From Neolewinella agarilytica (lineage in GTDB: Bacteria > Bacteroidota > Bacteroidia > Chitinophagales > Saprospiraceae): a DNA stretch of 64,000 nucleotides. Both the position numbers and the translations under genes were made by a program. Positions 17,119 through 25,751 of the stretch are shown here, piece by piece. The notes beneath the pieces were generated by a model that was given only the letters and a program-made list of their open reading frames with translations, was not told the origin of the DNA and made no database searches. The stretch is taken from contig NZ_FOFB01000027.1 in NCBI RefSeq assembly GCF_900110645.1, forward strand, positions 1 to 64,000, in the 5' to 3' direction. The stretch's first letter is position 1; each line of letters begins with the position of its first letter.

Positions 17119-18273
17119 TTATAACCAGGACTGATGATAATCCCCCGTATCAATCTTCACGGCTTCTTCAGTGATCTGCAGTGGTGCGAAGGTATCAATC
17201 ATCACGGCCAGCTCCTCGGTGCCGGTGTGGCCGATGCTGCCTTCGTATGTACCCGGGTGCGGCCCGTGCGGGATGCCGCCGGGATGAAGGCTGATGTAGC
17301 CCGGGCCAATGCCCGTGCGGCTCATGAAGTCACCGTCGACGTAGTAGAGCATCTCGTCCGAATCAATGTTCGAGTGATTGTAGGGCGCCGGGATGGACTG
17401 CGGGTGGTAATCGTAGAGCCGGGGCACAAAGGAGCAGACGACAAAACTCTTCGTTTCAAAGGTCTGGTGCACCGGTGGCGGCTGATGGACCCGCCCGGTG
17501 ATGGGCTCGAAGTTATGAATGCTGAAACCGTAGGGGAAGTTGTAGCCGTCCCAACCGACGACGTCGAAGGGATGGGAAGCGTAGATCAGGGTATGCAGCA
17601 CACCCTGTTTCTTGATCTTCAGCGTGAATTCTCCGGTTTCATCATGGGTTTCCAGCTCCTGCGGAAGCTTGAGGTCGCGCTCGCAGAAAGGGGAGTGCTC
17701 CAGCAGCTGCCCGAAGTGGTTGCGGTAACGCTTCGGGGTATAAATCGGGTCAGTGGACTCTGCGAAGAGCAGGCGGTTGTCTTCGGTGTCGAAGCTGATC
17801 TGGTAGATCATGCCCCGGGGAATAACGAGATAGTCGCCGTACTCGAAAGGGATGTTACCGACCAGCGTCCGCAGCGTGCCGCTGCCCCGGTGAACGAAGA
17901 GGAGTTCGTCCGCATCCGCATTTTTGTAGAAGTAATCGGTCAGGCTGTGGCGTGGCGCTGCCACGCCGATCTGGATGGTGGAGTTGACGAGCAAGGCCTT
18001 GCGGCTGTCGAGAAAATCATCCTCCGGAGCTACGTCAAAACTGACCAGCTTACGGCTCTTGATCGTTTTGGCGTCCGCAATCTTCGGGCTGACGTCGACG
18101 CTGCTGACAATGTCCCTTACCTGGGTCGGCCGCCGCAGGTGATAGAGTAAGGAAGACATGCCGTCAAAGCCGATCGTGCCGAACAATTGCTCGTGGTAGA
18201 GCGACCCGTCCGGCTTCCGGAATTGAGTGTGCCGTTTGGGCGGAATTTGGCCAAGTTGATGGTAAATGGGCAT
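17119..18273 (-). CDS. hmgA: homogentisate 1,2-dioxygenase
   Basis: 384 residues. This non-haem iron enzyme opens the ring of homogentisate to maleylacetoacetate, two steps before fumarylacetoacetase. Iron-ligand segments are visible in the last third: Y-N-H-S-N-I-D-S-D-E-M-L-Y-Y (His and Glu) and H-P-G-G-I-P-H-G-P-H-P-G. The ATG at 18273 (M-P-I-Y-H-Q) was chosen because the longer frame to 18381 is translated from the heptamer repeat array. With fahA it gives most of a tyrosine-degradation unit; the isomerase and 4-hydroxyphenylpyruvate dioxygenase are not in the window. Confidence 0.93.
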   Translation of the reverse strand: MPIYHQLGQIPPKRHTQFRKPDGSLYHEQLFGTIGFDGMSSLLYHLRRPTQVRDIVSSVDVSPKIADAKTIKSRKLVSFDVAPEDDFLDSRKALLVNSTIQIGVAAPRHSLTDYFYKNADADELLFVHRGSGTLRTLVGNIPFEYGDYLVIPRGMIYQISFDTEDNRLLFAESTDPIYTPKRYRNHFGQLLEHSPFCERDLKLPQELETHDETGEFTLKIKKQGVLHTLIYASHPFDVVGWDGYNFPYGFSIHNFEPITGRVHQPPPVHQTFETKSFVVCSFVPRLYDYHPQSIPAPYNHSNIDSDEMLYYVDGDFMSRTGIGPGYISLHPGGIPHGPHPGTYEGSIGHTGTEELAVMIDTFAPLQITEEAVKIDTGDYHQSWL

Positions 18274-18323
18274 GATGGAAATATTTGTTGCAAATGTAAT
18301 GGTTGTCGGGGCAATGTTGTTGT

Positions 18324-18440
18324 GGGGGGTAGGTTGCAAGTTGCAGGGTGCAGGTTGCAGGTTGCAGGTTGCAAGTTGCAAGTTGCAGGTTGCAGGGTGG
18401 GGAGTTGCAGGGTGCCAGGTTGCAGGTTGCGGCCGGCGAC
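18324..18440. repeat. GGTTGCA heptamer array
   Basis: About fourteen imperfect copies of a 7-bp unit (GGTTGCA, AGTTGCA, GGGTGCA) between the divergent hmgA and lipoprotein genes. A seven-base unit read in any frame gives the repeating C-N-L-Q peptides of spurious open frames here. Related arrays lie at 51514-51537, 52225-52277 and 63591-63645. Confidence 0.88.
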
Positions 18441-18499
18441 TGAAAGTTTGCGGGAGAACTCAGGAAGGCCGTAACTTCCACCCACCCCGAAAAGATACC

Positions 18500-19657
18500 A
18501 TGCTTCGTCCTCTTCTTGCGCTGTTTTTATTGTTACTCCTTTGCGTTGGCTGCGATGATATCCCGCGGACGGGAGGGCAGGTGAACGGTCCTAAGCCTGT
18601 ATTGGTGGGGCCGGCTTTCACGGAATTTAACAGTAATGGGCCGGAGGCCGGTCCTCTGTCTATCAGTGACAACTCCCGCCTGCACAGCTACCACGCGATG
18701 TTGGATCATCCGGATGATTTCGGCTGGGCGGTCAATGAAGATGGTCCGGCATTTGTAACGACAATCGAGCATGACACCGAAGTGTCCTTACACCAGCGTG
18801 GCTACTGTCTTTTTTTGGGCCGGAGCCGGGTGCAGGGGGCGCCTGCTGACGCCGAGCCGGATTTGCTGACGGCCATCGTCTTCGAATGGACGGACCGTTG
18901 GGAACTCAGGATGGCCGCGAATTTCTCTCCGCCGGATTATTACGTAGTGGAGGAACTACTAAAGCCACCGGTAAAGAGCGATCGGCAGGTACTTTTCGGC
19001 AGCCTCTCCCGCCGCCGGACGGGCAATGGCTATCGCCGTCAGGTAGATGTTTTTCTCTTCAACGGCACGCAACTACGGATGGCACTGATGGAATTCGGAG
19101 ATGCCCGAAAGTCAAAGCCCTTGCTGGAGGGAGAAGGCGAGCTGCCACCGATATACGAGGTAGCTAATGAGTACGAGCATTATCTCATCATTGATGGTGA
19201 TTCAACGAAAATCCTCCGGCACCTCAACATGGGCTTCTATGAAGCGGAAGCGGATGAACTCAGCCGGGAATCAAGCATACTGCGGGATTACCTCAACGAC
19301 GTCCGGAAAGAAAGATGGGCCTTAATGATGACGGGATACGGCGAAGAAATTTTTGGATACAACGGAAGCGGCTCCATCAGCCGTGACTCCATGCTGAAAA
19401 TTGACCGGGCCTTTGGCGATAGCCTGCAGGTGCTGCATCTGCGCTCGGGCAACGAACAACGTTCGGGTAGCCAGCAGGGCTACACGCAACGGTCGGGGCT
19501 GGTATACAGCATCGGGCGGCAGAAAGAAAGCGGACGCTTAACGGCTGGTATCTGGGACATTGGCCTGACGGTGGATAACAACAGTAAAATCCGGGAAATT
19601 CGCCGCCGGCTGATTAAACCGCTGCCGGTGGATCCCTTTTTTGCGGGAGTGGAGTAG
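18500..19657 (+). CDS. hypothetical lipoprotein
   Basis: 385 residues starting M-L-R-P-L-L-A with a lipobox L-C-V-G-C (Cys18). A longer frame from 18266 runs through the heptamer array and was rejected. The mature part is soluble, rich in charged residues and aromatic pairs, with predicted beta strands followed by a helical middle (A-E-A-D-E-L-S-R-E-S). No family recognised. It is flanked by repeats on both sides and appears to be a single-gene unit divergent from hmgA. Confidence 0.75.
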   Translation: MLRPLLALFLLLLLCVGCDDIPRTGGQVNGPKPVLVGPAFTEFNSNGPEAGPLSISDNSRLHSYHAMLDHPDDFGWAVNEDGPAFVTTIEHDTEVSLHQRGYCLFLGRSRVQGAPADAEPDLLTAIVFEWTDRWELRMAANFSPPDYYVVEELLKPPVKSDRQVLFGSLSRRRTGNGYRRQVDVFLFNGTQLRMALMEFGDARKSKPLLEGEGELPPIYEVANEYEHYLIIDGDSTKILRHLNMGFYEAEADELSRESSILRDYLNDVRKERWALMMTGYGEEIFGYNGSGSISRDSMLKIDRAFGDSLQVLHLRSGNEQRSGSQQGYTQRSGLVYSIGRQKESGRLTAGIWDIGLTVDNNSKIREIRRRLIKPLPVDPFFAGVE

Positions 19658-19681
19658 GGTAGTGTACGGCTGTTCCTTTTT

Positions 19682-19728
19682 AGCGATGGGTTCCCTTGTC
19701 GGCTTCGCCGACTCCCTCAGCCATCGCT
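19682..19728. repeat. nested inverted repeat
   Basis: Outer arms AGCGATGG (19682-19689) and CCATCGCT (19721-19728) enclose an inner hairpin GTCGGC-TTC-GCCGAC (19698-19712). A further small hairpin GCCCTTTCAGGGC follows at 19738-19750. It lies 24 bp after the lipoprotein stop and could act as an mRNA 3' structure, though no T-tract follows. Confidence 0.6.
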
Positions 19729-19885
19729 ACCATAGACGCCCTTTCAGGGCTGGTGAGTAGGTGGTTTTTGGATGAATAATTTGCCCTCCCGCCCGAAAAT
19801 CCCTCCTAACCTCTCCTCCTCTCTGCGCCCTCCGCGCGCAAAATCCCCGCAGCTGCGAAGCAGCCCCTCAGCAAAACTGACCGCT

Positions 19886-20048
19886 TAGGGCAAACGCATC
19901 AAATCTAAAACTGTAATCCAATAGTTGGTTTTTGTTCTGATCGAACGCAGTGAGCTGTCACTTGCGGTAGCAAATCAAGAATCAAATATCGAGAATCGCC
20001 AATCGCCAATCAAAAACGTAGCAAACGAAGTTTGATGCGTTTGCCCTT
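19886..20048. mobile_element. 163-bp MITE-like element, copy 1
   Basis: Terminal inverted repeats AGGGCAAACGCATCAAA (19887-19903) and TTTGATGCGTTTGCCCT (20031-20047) are perfect over 17 bp. Exact 10-bp direct repeats ACTGACCGCT flank it at 19876-19885 and 20049-20058, as expected for a target-site duplication. The interior has no open frame; it contains an inner arm pair (19925-19934 with 19976-19985) and a central CGCAGTGA/TCACTTGCG hairpin, so the whole element can fold into a branched rod. It ends 55 bp before the TonB receptor start. Copy 2 at 45731-45893 has the same length and about five internal differences. Confidence 0.9.
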
Positions 20049-20103
20049 ACTGACCGCTCAACTTAGTCGTACAGCAACCGCCCAATATCTTACCTTCGCC
20101 CCC

Positions 20104-22161
20104 ATGACAAAGCTCCTCGTAACCCTCCTCTGCACCTGCGTCAGCGCCTTCCTGTTTGCCCAGCAAAGCGACACCTTATTATTGTATGATATCCCGACGA
20201 CGACCGTTACCGCCTACGGTGCCAAGGCCATTGAGCCCATCGCGGCCCCGGTAAGTCGGCTGACGGAAACGGAGCTGGATCGTTACGACAATTCCTCTTT
20301 GCTCACCGGCCTCAACCGACTGCCCGGCGTTCGTTTTGAAGAGCGGGCTACGGCCAGTTACCGGATTGCGATCCGGGGCGCCTCGCTGCGGGCACCCTTT
20401 GGCGTGCGGAACACGCAGGTGTACTGGAATGGTCTTCCGTACGGAGAGCCAGGCGGCGACGTGCCCCTGAATTTTCTGGATGCAGTGAACGTGGATCAAC
20501 TCGAAGTCATCCGTGGTCCGAGCGGCGGATTTTACGGTCCGGGCACCGCTGGCACGCTGCTGCTGAATACGAAACGGCTGACGAATGAGCAGAAAAAAAC
20601 GGCCGTGGAAGCTGGCCTTGCGGCGGGGTCTTACGGCTATTTTCGCGGGGAATTGAAGCTGGAGTCTGCCAATGAATACGGCGGCTACCGCCAGTTTCGG
20701 ATCGGCTATCAACGCACGGACGGCTACCGGGATCATAGCGCGATGGAGCGGACGACGATGCAGTATTCTTCACTACTGGGTAAGAGTAAGGAGGGCAGCG
20801 AGACCCGCCTGCATGCGCTCTACACCAAGCTTGATTATGAGTTACCGGGTGGGTTGAACGCCGGGCAATATGAGGAGAATCCCCGGCAGGCGCGGCCGGG
20901 AAGCGCGGAAACGAACGCTTCCATTCACTACCATAATATGCTCATTGGCGTGACGCACAACCAGCAGCTGGGAGGCTGGCGTTCGGAATTCTCGGCCTAC
21001 GCCACGGGCTTTTATTTTGACCATCCGTTCAACTTCGATTACAAGCGGGAGGCCAACCTGGGCGGAGGAACCCGGGCAGCGTTTACCCGTGATTTTACGG
21101 ATGATTTGGCGCTCACCGCAGGTGCAGAGGCGCGCTTTCAATACCGCAATGGGCAGAACTTCGGCAACGACGCCGGGCAGCCCGCCGACCTGAATTTCTC
21201 CGACGAAATATTTTCGGAGCAAAGCCTGCTGTTCGGCCAGCTCGTGTATAAACCGGGGGCATGGGACTTCACCCTCGGCCTCAGCTCCAGTGCGCTGGAG
21301 TATACCGTCGACCGCACCTTTTCCGCCAACGGCGGAGCGGGCAAAACCAGCTTCTCCGCCAACCGCCCCCTCTCCCTGCGCCTGGCCGCCGGCCGGCAAT
21401 TGGGCAAGGGCCAATACCTCTACGCCAGCCGCGCTGACGGCTTCAGCCCGCCTACGCTCGATGAGTTCCGCACCAACGAGGGGAGCCTTAATGTGGACCT
21501 CGACCCCGAAGTAGGGACCAACTACGAAGTCGGCTACCGCTACGCGCAAGGCAAGGTCAAAGCGGAAGTCACCGCCTTCCACTTCGCCCTCGACGAAGCC
21601 ATCACCAGCTTCACTGATGAGCGCGGCACTCAGCTTTTCCGTAACGCCGGCCAGACCCGCCAGCAGGGCCTCGAAATCGGCGCGGGCTACCGAGCCCTGG
21701 ATGCTACCCAGGGACCGATGAGCCTCAACTTCTACGGCAGCTATACTTACTACAACTTCACTTACCAGGATTTTGAGCAGCGGGGCACCAACTTCAGCGG
21801 CAACAATATCCCCGGCGCCGCGCCGCATACCCTGAACCTGGAAATAAGTGCAGCGCTCACAAGCGGTCCCTACCTCAATGTCTTCCACACCTTTATGGAC
21901 GCGATCCCCCTCAACGACGCCAACGATGTTTTTGCGGAGAGCTTCCAGCTGCTTCGCCTGCAGATTGGCTTCCGGCGCGGCCGCTACGACGTCTTCCTTA
22001 CCGGGGCTAACCTGCTCGACGAGCAGATGAGCTTTGGGAACGATCTGAACCCTCAATTCGGGGGGCGGTACTTTCAGCCCGCGCCGGGGCGGAATTGGCA
22101 GGTTGGGGTGCGGTTTGTACCGCCGACTTCAGTCGGCGGGTATAAAAGATCCGCCGACTGA
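20104..22161 (+). CDS. TonB-dependent outer-membrane receptor
   Basis: 685 residues with signal peptide M-T-K-L-L-V...F-A-Q. The plug domain carries the R-I-A-I-R-G-A-S-L-R and V-I-R-G-P-S-G-G-F-Y-G segments typical of siderophore/vitamin-type receptors, followed by a 22-strand type barrel; a SusC-like N-terminal carboxypeptidase domain is absent. The barrel should end near G-V-R-F; the extra residues P-P-T-S-V-G-G-Y and onwards are encoded by the REP-like repeat, which supplies the stop codon. The start at 20104 replaces an upstream TTG inside the MITE. Two copies of the dispersed motif fall in the gene (20131-20148 in the signal peptide; 21108-21127). The next gene is a lactonase-type lipoprotein. 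Ligand unknown. Confidence 0.92.
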   Translation: MTKLLVTLLCTCVSAFLFAQQSDTLLLYDIPTTTVTAYGAKAIEPIAAPVSRLTETELDRYDNSSLLTGLNRLPGVRFEERATASYRIAIRGASLRAPFGVRNTQVYWNGLPYGEPGGDVPLNFLDAVNVDQLEVIRGPSGGFYGPGTAGTLLLNTKRLTNEQKKTAVEAGLAAGSYGYFRGELKLESANEYGGYRQFRIGYQRTDGYRDHSAMERTTMQYSSLLGKSKEGSETRLHALYTKLDYELPGGLNAGQYEENPRQARPGSAETNASIHYHNMLIGVTHNQQLGGWRSEFSAYATGFYFDHPFNFDYKREANLGGGTRAAFTRDFTDDLALTAGAEARFQYRNGQNFGNDAGQPADLNFSDEIFSEQSLLFGQLVYKPGAWDFTLGLSSSALEYTVDRTFSANGGAGKTSFSANRPLSLRLAAGRQLGKGQYLYASRADGFSPPTLDEFRTNEGSLNVDLDPEVGTNYEVGYRYAQGKVKAEVTAFHFALDEAITSFTDERGTQLFRNAGQTRQQGLEIGAGYRALDATQGPMSLNFYGSYTYYNFTYQDFEQRGTNFSGNNIPGAAPHTLNLEISAALTSGPYLNVFHTFMDAIPLNDANDVFAESFQLLRLQIGFRRGRYDVFLTGANLLDEQMSFGNDLNPQFGGRYFQPAPGRNWQVGVRFVPPTSVGGYKRSAD

Positions 22162-22179
22162 AGTCGGCGGTACAAACCG
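22111..22179 (+). repeat. REP-like inverted pair overlapping a stop codon
   Basis: Arms 22111-22139 and 22151-22179 are perfect 29-bp inverted copies with 11 bases between. The core of each arm is the same CCGCCGACT-TC-AGTCGGCGG palindrome as at 2639-2701. The left arm and half of the right arm are translated as the last residues of the TonB receptor, and the TGA in CCGCCGACTGA ends that gene. The element also separates it from the lactonase gene 12 bp downstream. Confidence 0.9.
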
Positions 22180-22191
22180 TAAATTTACTCC

Positions 22192-23331
22192 ATGAAAAAC
22201 CGCCCCCTCCTTCTCCTCCCGACGCTGTTTCTCCTCGCCTTCTGCCTGGAAACCTGCACTCCCAGTATCTATAGCCGCCTGGTAGCGGAGTCTCAATCCG
22301 CCTACGTAGGCGGCTACACCCGGGATGAAGGCTGGGTAAACGGTAAGGGCAAAGGCGTCTATCGCATTGAGCTGGATAAGAAAGGGCGGATCACCAATCA
22401 GGAAGTGGTGGCGGAGTTGATTAACCCTTCTTTCGTGAAGGAATCAGCTGACGGCCGGTACCTGCTGGCCACCAGCGAACTGTCTCAGCCGAAGGAGCGG
22501 ACGGGCTTCATTCACGTGCTCGACGTGAGGGACGGTTACCGGGAAATCTCTAAACTCCCCAGCGGGGCGCAGGCTCCCTGCCACATCGAGCTGGTCGGCA
22601 ACCAGATCCTGATGTCCAACTATAACGGAGGCGTAGCCAGCGTGTACGTCCAGTCTCCCAACGGAGAGATTACCCTGACGGACGAGTTCAAGGTGCCGGC
22701 GGATTTCGATGCGCGGGACAAGCCGCACCTGCATTCGGCCAATGCTTCTCCGTGGGGCAGCCTCATCGCCATCGCCGATCTTGGTAGCGACCGGATATGG
22801 TTATTCACGCTGGCGGGTGGCAAGCTGACGCCCTACGCCCAGCCCTTCGTTGAGCTGGCCGCCGGGGCCGGGCCCCGGCACGCGACCTGGTCAGCCGACG
22901 GACGCTTCCTCTACGTCATCAATGAACTCAACTCCACCATCAATGTACTGAGCAACGACGCGGCGGAGAAAAAAATGACTGTCCTCCAAACCATCTCCAC
23001 CCTGCCCGAAGGCTGGGAAGGGAAGAACTCTACAGCCGACATCCACCTGAGCCGCAACGGGAACTTCCTCTACGGCTCTAACCGGGGGCACAACAGCATT
23101 GTGATCTACTCCGTAGATAAGGTCACGGGGAAAATAACCTTCGTTGATCACGAATCCACCCGCGGCAAAACACCCCGGAATTTCGCCATTGCCCCTACCG
23201 GCCGCCTTCTGCACGTGGCGAATCAGGACTCGGGCAACATCACCACCTTCACGCTCAACGAAAAGTCTGGCAAGCTGACGTTCACCGGGCAGGACTACCA
23301 GATCGGGACGCCTAGTTGTATTGAGTTTTAG
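22192..23331 (+). CDS. lactonase family seven-bladed propeller, exported
   Basis: 379 residues similar to 6-phosphogluconolactonase (YbhE/Pgl, Lactonase family). Typical segments are A-Y-V-G-G-Y-T-R, P-C-H-I-E-L near residue 125, the H-L-H-S-A-N block near 180, G-A-G-P-R-H-A near 225 and D-I-H-L-S-R-N-G near 285. An N-terminal hydrophobic stretch with cysteines at 18 and 22 indicates export, probably as a lipoprotein, unlike the cytoplasmic pentose-phosphate enzyme, so the substrate is likely another lactone or the propeller has a binding role. It may share the transcript of the TonB receptor. Confidence 0.82.
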   Translation: MKNRPLLLLPTLFLLAFCLETCTPSIYSRLVAESQSAYVGGYTRDEGWVNGKGKGVYRIELDKKGRITNQEVVAELINPSFVKESADGRYLLATSELSQPKERTGFIHVLDVRDGYREISKLPSGAQAPCHIELVGNQILMSNYNGGVASVYVQSPNGEITLTDEFKVPADFDARDKPHLHSANASPWGSLIAIADLGSDRIWLFTLAGGKLTPYAQPFVELAAGAGPRHATWSADGRFLYVINELNSTINVLSNDAAEKKMTVLQTISTLPEGWEGKNSTADIHLSRNGNFLYGSNRGHNSIVIYSVDKVTGKITFVDHESTRGKTPRNFAIAPTGRLLHVANQDSGNITTFTLNEKSGKLTFTGQDYQIGTPSCIEF

Positions 23332-23681
23332 TAGCCCCTTTCAAAAAAAAGGAGATTTACTTCGTGGCTGCTTCGCGGTAGGATTAATGGTGTTTCGATA
23401 GGATTAATAGAATTGATTACAAATTTGGTGGTTAATCTGTGCGATACCGCGCAGCAGTCTCCTTTATCTCCTCCACTCCTCTGCTCTGCGGGAAAACTTC
23501 CGAGCTGCGCAGCAGCTATAGGAAGAATCTGTACCTAAATCTGTGTTAATCCGTGATAATCTGTGGTGTATCCTATCTGCTGCGCAGCAGCCAGTTGCAA
23601 CTATTCCCTCCCGCCGTATAGTTGACCTCAGCGTACCACTGTGTTGACCTCCGTGAACCTCCGTGGTTAAACGTCCTGCTC
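23332..23681. other. spacer with degenerate short-period repeats
   Basis: 350 bp without a supported gene. It contains repeated phrases such as AGGATTAAT (twice near 23380-23410), a run of AATCTGTG/AATCCGTG units near 23527-23570 with a period of about 10, CTCCGTG repeated near 23647-23665, and CTGCGCAGCAG palindromes near 23499 and 23577. No terminator or clear promoter seen. Confidence 0.5.
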
Positions 23682-25082
23682 ATGTCCAAAAAACTCCGCA
23701 CCAAAGACTTAGTCAAACTTGGCTGGCCCAAGCGCGCTGCCGGTCTGGCGATCAACGTGCTGGCCACCCGGTTCAAGCGCGAAAGCGACGAGTGGCGCCA
23801 CGCCACGCTGGGGAACCTGTTGGCGCACCCGGACAACTTCGTCAGCGACCAAAACTGGGGTGGGGTAGCCACCGCCCTCGGCGGGCGAGCCCCGGAGGAA
23901 GCGGGCAGCTACATCACGCCCGAGATACTAAAGTCTCCGGGAGACTTCAGCATCTTCGAGAGCAAAGCCGGCATCGCCCCTAAGGCCGTTCAGCAGCTGT
24001 ACGACGCCATGCGCCTGCCCGTCGCTGCCGCGGGTGCACTGATGCCCGACGCCCACCACGGGTACGGACTGCCCATCGGTGGGGTACTGGCGACCGTTGG
24101 CTCAGTCATTCCCTACGGCGTAGGGGTAGACATTGGTTGCCGGATGTGCCTGTCGGTCTTCGACCTGCCGGGGGAGCTGGCGGACAATGACCAGTCCCGC
24201 CTGGCCAGCATCCTCCAGCGGGAGACCGCCTTCGGGCTGCAGACCCACGACCGGGCCAACGACCACCCCGTGCTGGAAGATGACACCTTCCAGCTACTGA
24301 AAACGGCTAAGGCACTGAAGGGCAAAGCCGCCCGGCAACTCGGCTCCTCCGGCGGCGGAAATCACTTCGTGGAGTTCGGCCAGGTAGAGCTGGAGACCAA
24401 CAACGCTTTCGGCCGGCCGGCGGGCAGCTATCTGGCGCTGCTGTCCCACTCCGGCTCCAGGGGCATGGGCGCTAAACTGGCCCTGCACTACACGGACCTG
24501 GCGATGAAGGAGTGTCGCCTGCCGAAACATCTAAAGAGCCTGGCCTGGCTCGACCTCGCCAAAGACAGCGGCCGCGAATACTGGGCGGCCATGACGCTGG
24601 CCGGCGACTACGCCAGCGCCTGCCACGACGATATTCACCAGCGCATCAGTAAAGCCCTGGCCGAAAAAGCGATGGTCCGCGTCGAGAATCACCATAACTT
24701 CGCCTGGAAGGATCGTCTGCCCGACGGCCGCGACGTCATCGTTCACCGCAAAGGCGCTACGCCCGCCGCGAAGGGCGAGCTGGGCATCATTCCCGGCTCG
24801 ATGGCGGATCCTGGCTTCATCGTTCGGGGGCTGGGGAACCCGGCCTCGCTCAATTCCGCCAGTCACGGTGCCGGTCGGCAGTTGTCTCGCTCGGAGGCGA
24901 AGAACTCCATCACCGGGGCGTCCCTGCGCGATCTGCTGAAGGAGCGCAAAGTCCACCTCATTGGTGGCGGCATTGATGAAGCACCCCATGCCTACAAAGA
25001 CATCCACGAAGTGATGGCCGGCCAGCAGGAGCTGGTGGAGGTGTTGGGGGTGTTTCGGCCGAAGGTGGTAAGGATGGCGTAG
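23682..25082 (+). CDS. rtcB: RtcB family RNA ligase
   Basis: 466 residues. RtcB joins 2',3'-cyclic phosphate (or 3'-phosphate) RNA ends to 5'-OH ends using GTP and manganese, in RNA repair or tRNA healing. All main motifs are present: M-P-D-A-H-H-G-Y-G-L-P-I-G-G, the metal-binding Cys in G-V-D-I-G-C-R-M, G-G-G-N-H-F, H-S-G-S-R-G-M-G, and the H-R-K-G-A-T-P-A motif whose His accepts GMP. The ATG at 23682 begins M-S-K-K-L-R-T; the longer frame from 23622 is made of short repeats. No archease or RtcA gene is adjacent. Confidence 0.95.
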   Translation: MSKKLRTKDLVKLGWPKRAAGLAINVLATRFKRESDEWRHATLGNLLAHPDNFVSDQNWGGVATALGGRAPEEAGSYITPEILKSPGDFSIFESKAGIAPKAVQQLYDAMRLPVAAAGALMPDAHHGYGLPIGGVLATVGSVIPYGVGVDIGCRMCLSVFDLPGELADNDQSRLASILQRETAFGLQTHDRANDHPVLEDDTFQLLKTAKALKGKAARQLGSSGGGNHFVEFGQVELETNNAFGRPAGSYLALLSHSGSRGMGAKLALHYTDLAMKECRLPKHLKSLAWLDLAKDSGREYWAAMTLAGDYASACHDDIHQRISKALAEKAMVRVENHHNFAWKDRLPDGRDVIVHRKGATPAAKGELGIIPGSMADPGFIVRGLGNPASLNSASHGAGRQLSRSEAKNSITGASLRDLLKERKVHLIGGGIDEAPHAYKDIHEVMAGQQELVEVLGVFRPKVVRMA

Positions 25083-25087
25083 TTTTT

Positions 25088-25238
25088 CGGTTGAGGAGCT
25101 CCGCTCCGAAAAGCCAGCTGCGAAGCAGCGTGCCATTAGCAACGGAGTCGGCCCGTGGATGCTGCTTCAAATATTGGATGCGCAGCAGCTTTTTTCTCGG
25201 CTTGCGCCTCGGGTTTTCGGAGCGGAGCTCCTCAACCG
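25088..25238. repeat. long inverted repeat with inner hairpins
   Basis: Perfect 25-bp arms (25088-25112 and 25214-25238) start CGGTTGAGGAGCTCC and enclose 101 bp holding GCTGCGAAGCAGC (25117-25129) and GCGCAGCAGC palindromes. It fills the gap between rtcB and the convergent VOC lipoprotein gene and could end both transcripts as an RNA hairpin, although it lacks flanking T-tracts. Confidence 0.85.
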
Positions 25239-25247
25239 GGGACTACC

Positions 25248-25751
25248 CTAACTCCCCAACTTCTGCACCCCCAGTACCCGCGCATCATTGATCTCCAGCC
25301 AGTAGCCATCGGGGTCTTTGAAGTATACCTGGCGGGCACCATCGGGCCGGCTGTTGGACTCCATCGGTACGCCCTGCCAGCTGAAAAACTGCAGCTTGAT
25401 GTCGCGCAGATGCTGCACGAACTCGTCGAAGCGGTTCACGGAGATGGACAGGTGGACGCCCTTCTGGGTCCGCACCTCGCTGTTGTCTGACTGAATAACG
25501 TGCAGGCTCATGCCGTTGCCGAGGCTGAGCCAGCGGATGTTGTCTTTTTCGGTGCCGTCATAGATTTCCTCCAGGGCCAGCACTTTTTGGTAGAAGGTGA
25601 CGCTTTCGTCCAGATTATCAACGTTGATGGCGTAGTGGTCGAAGCTGGCGCCGTAAAGACCGGTTTCCTGACCGAAGGGGATGGCCTTCGGGGTGCAGGC
25701 AGAGAGAAGCATCAGGCTGATGCTAAGGAGGAAAAAGATTTGTTTTTGCAT
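25248..25751 (-). CDS. VOC (glyoxalase/dioxygenase fold) lipoprotein
   Basis: 167 residues with lipobox L-L-S-A-C (Cys19). The remainder is one vicinal-oxygen-chelate domain with potential metal ligands in F-D-H-Y-A-I-N-V, G-V-H-L-S-I-S-V and Y-W-L-E-I-N-D, and the D-P-D-G-Y-W-L-E signature. Such domains act as glyoxalases, antibiotic-binding proteins or isomerases; export as a lipoprotein is unusual and the role is unknown. A VOC domain works as a pair of modules, so it may dimerise. Confidence 0.85.
   Translation of the reverse strand: MQKQIFFLLSISLMLLSACTPKAIPFGQETGLYGASFDHYAINVDNLDESVTFYQKVLALEEIYDGTEKDNIRWLSLGNGMSLHVIQSDNSEVRTQKGVHLSISVNRFDEFVQHLRDIKLQFFSWQGVPMESNSRPDGARQVYFKDPDGYWLEINDARVLGVQKLGS

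Noticed and set aside
18266-18499. N-terminal extension of the lipoprotein frame through the heptamer array
   Set aside because: It encodes repeat peptide only and places the lipobox in the middle of the protein; the ATG at 18500 starts a standard lipoprotein signal.
20842-22056. 404-codon frame antisense to the TonB receptor
   Set aside because: It has no domain; the plus strand shows clear plug and barrel motifs across the whole span.
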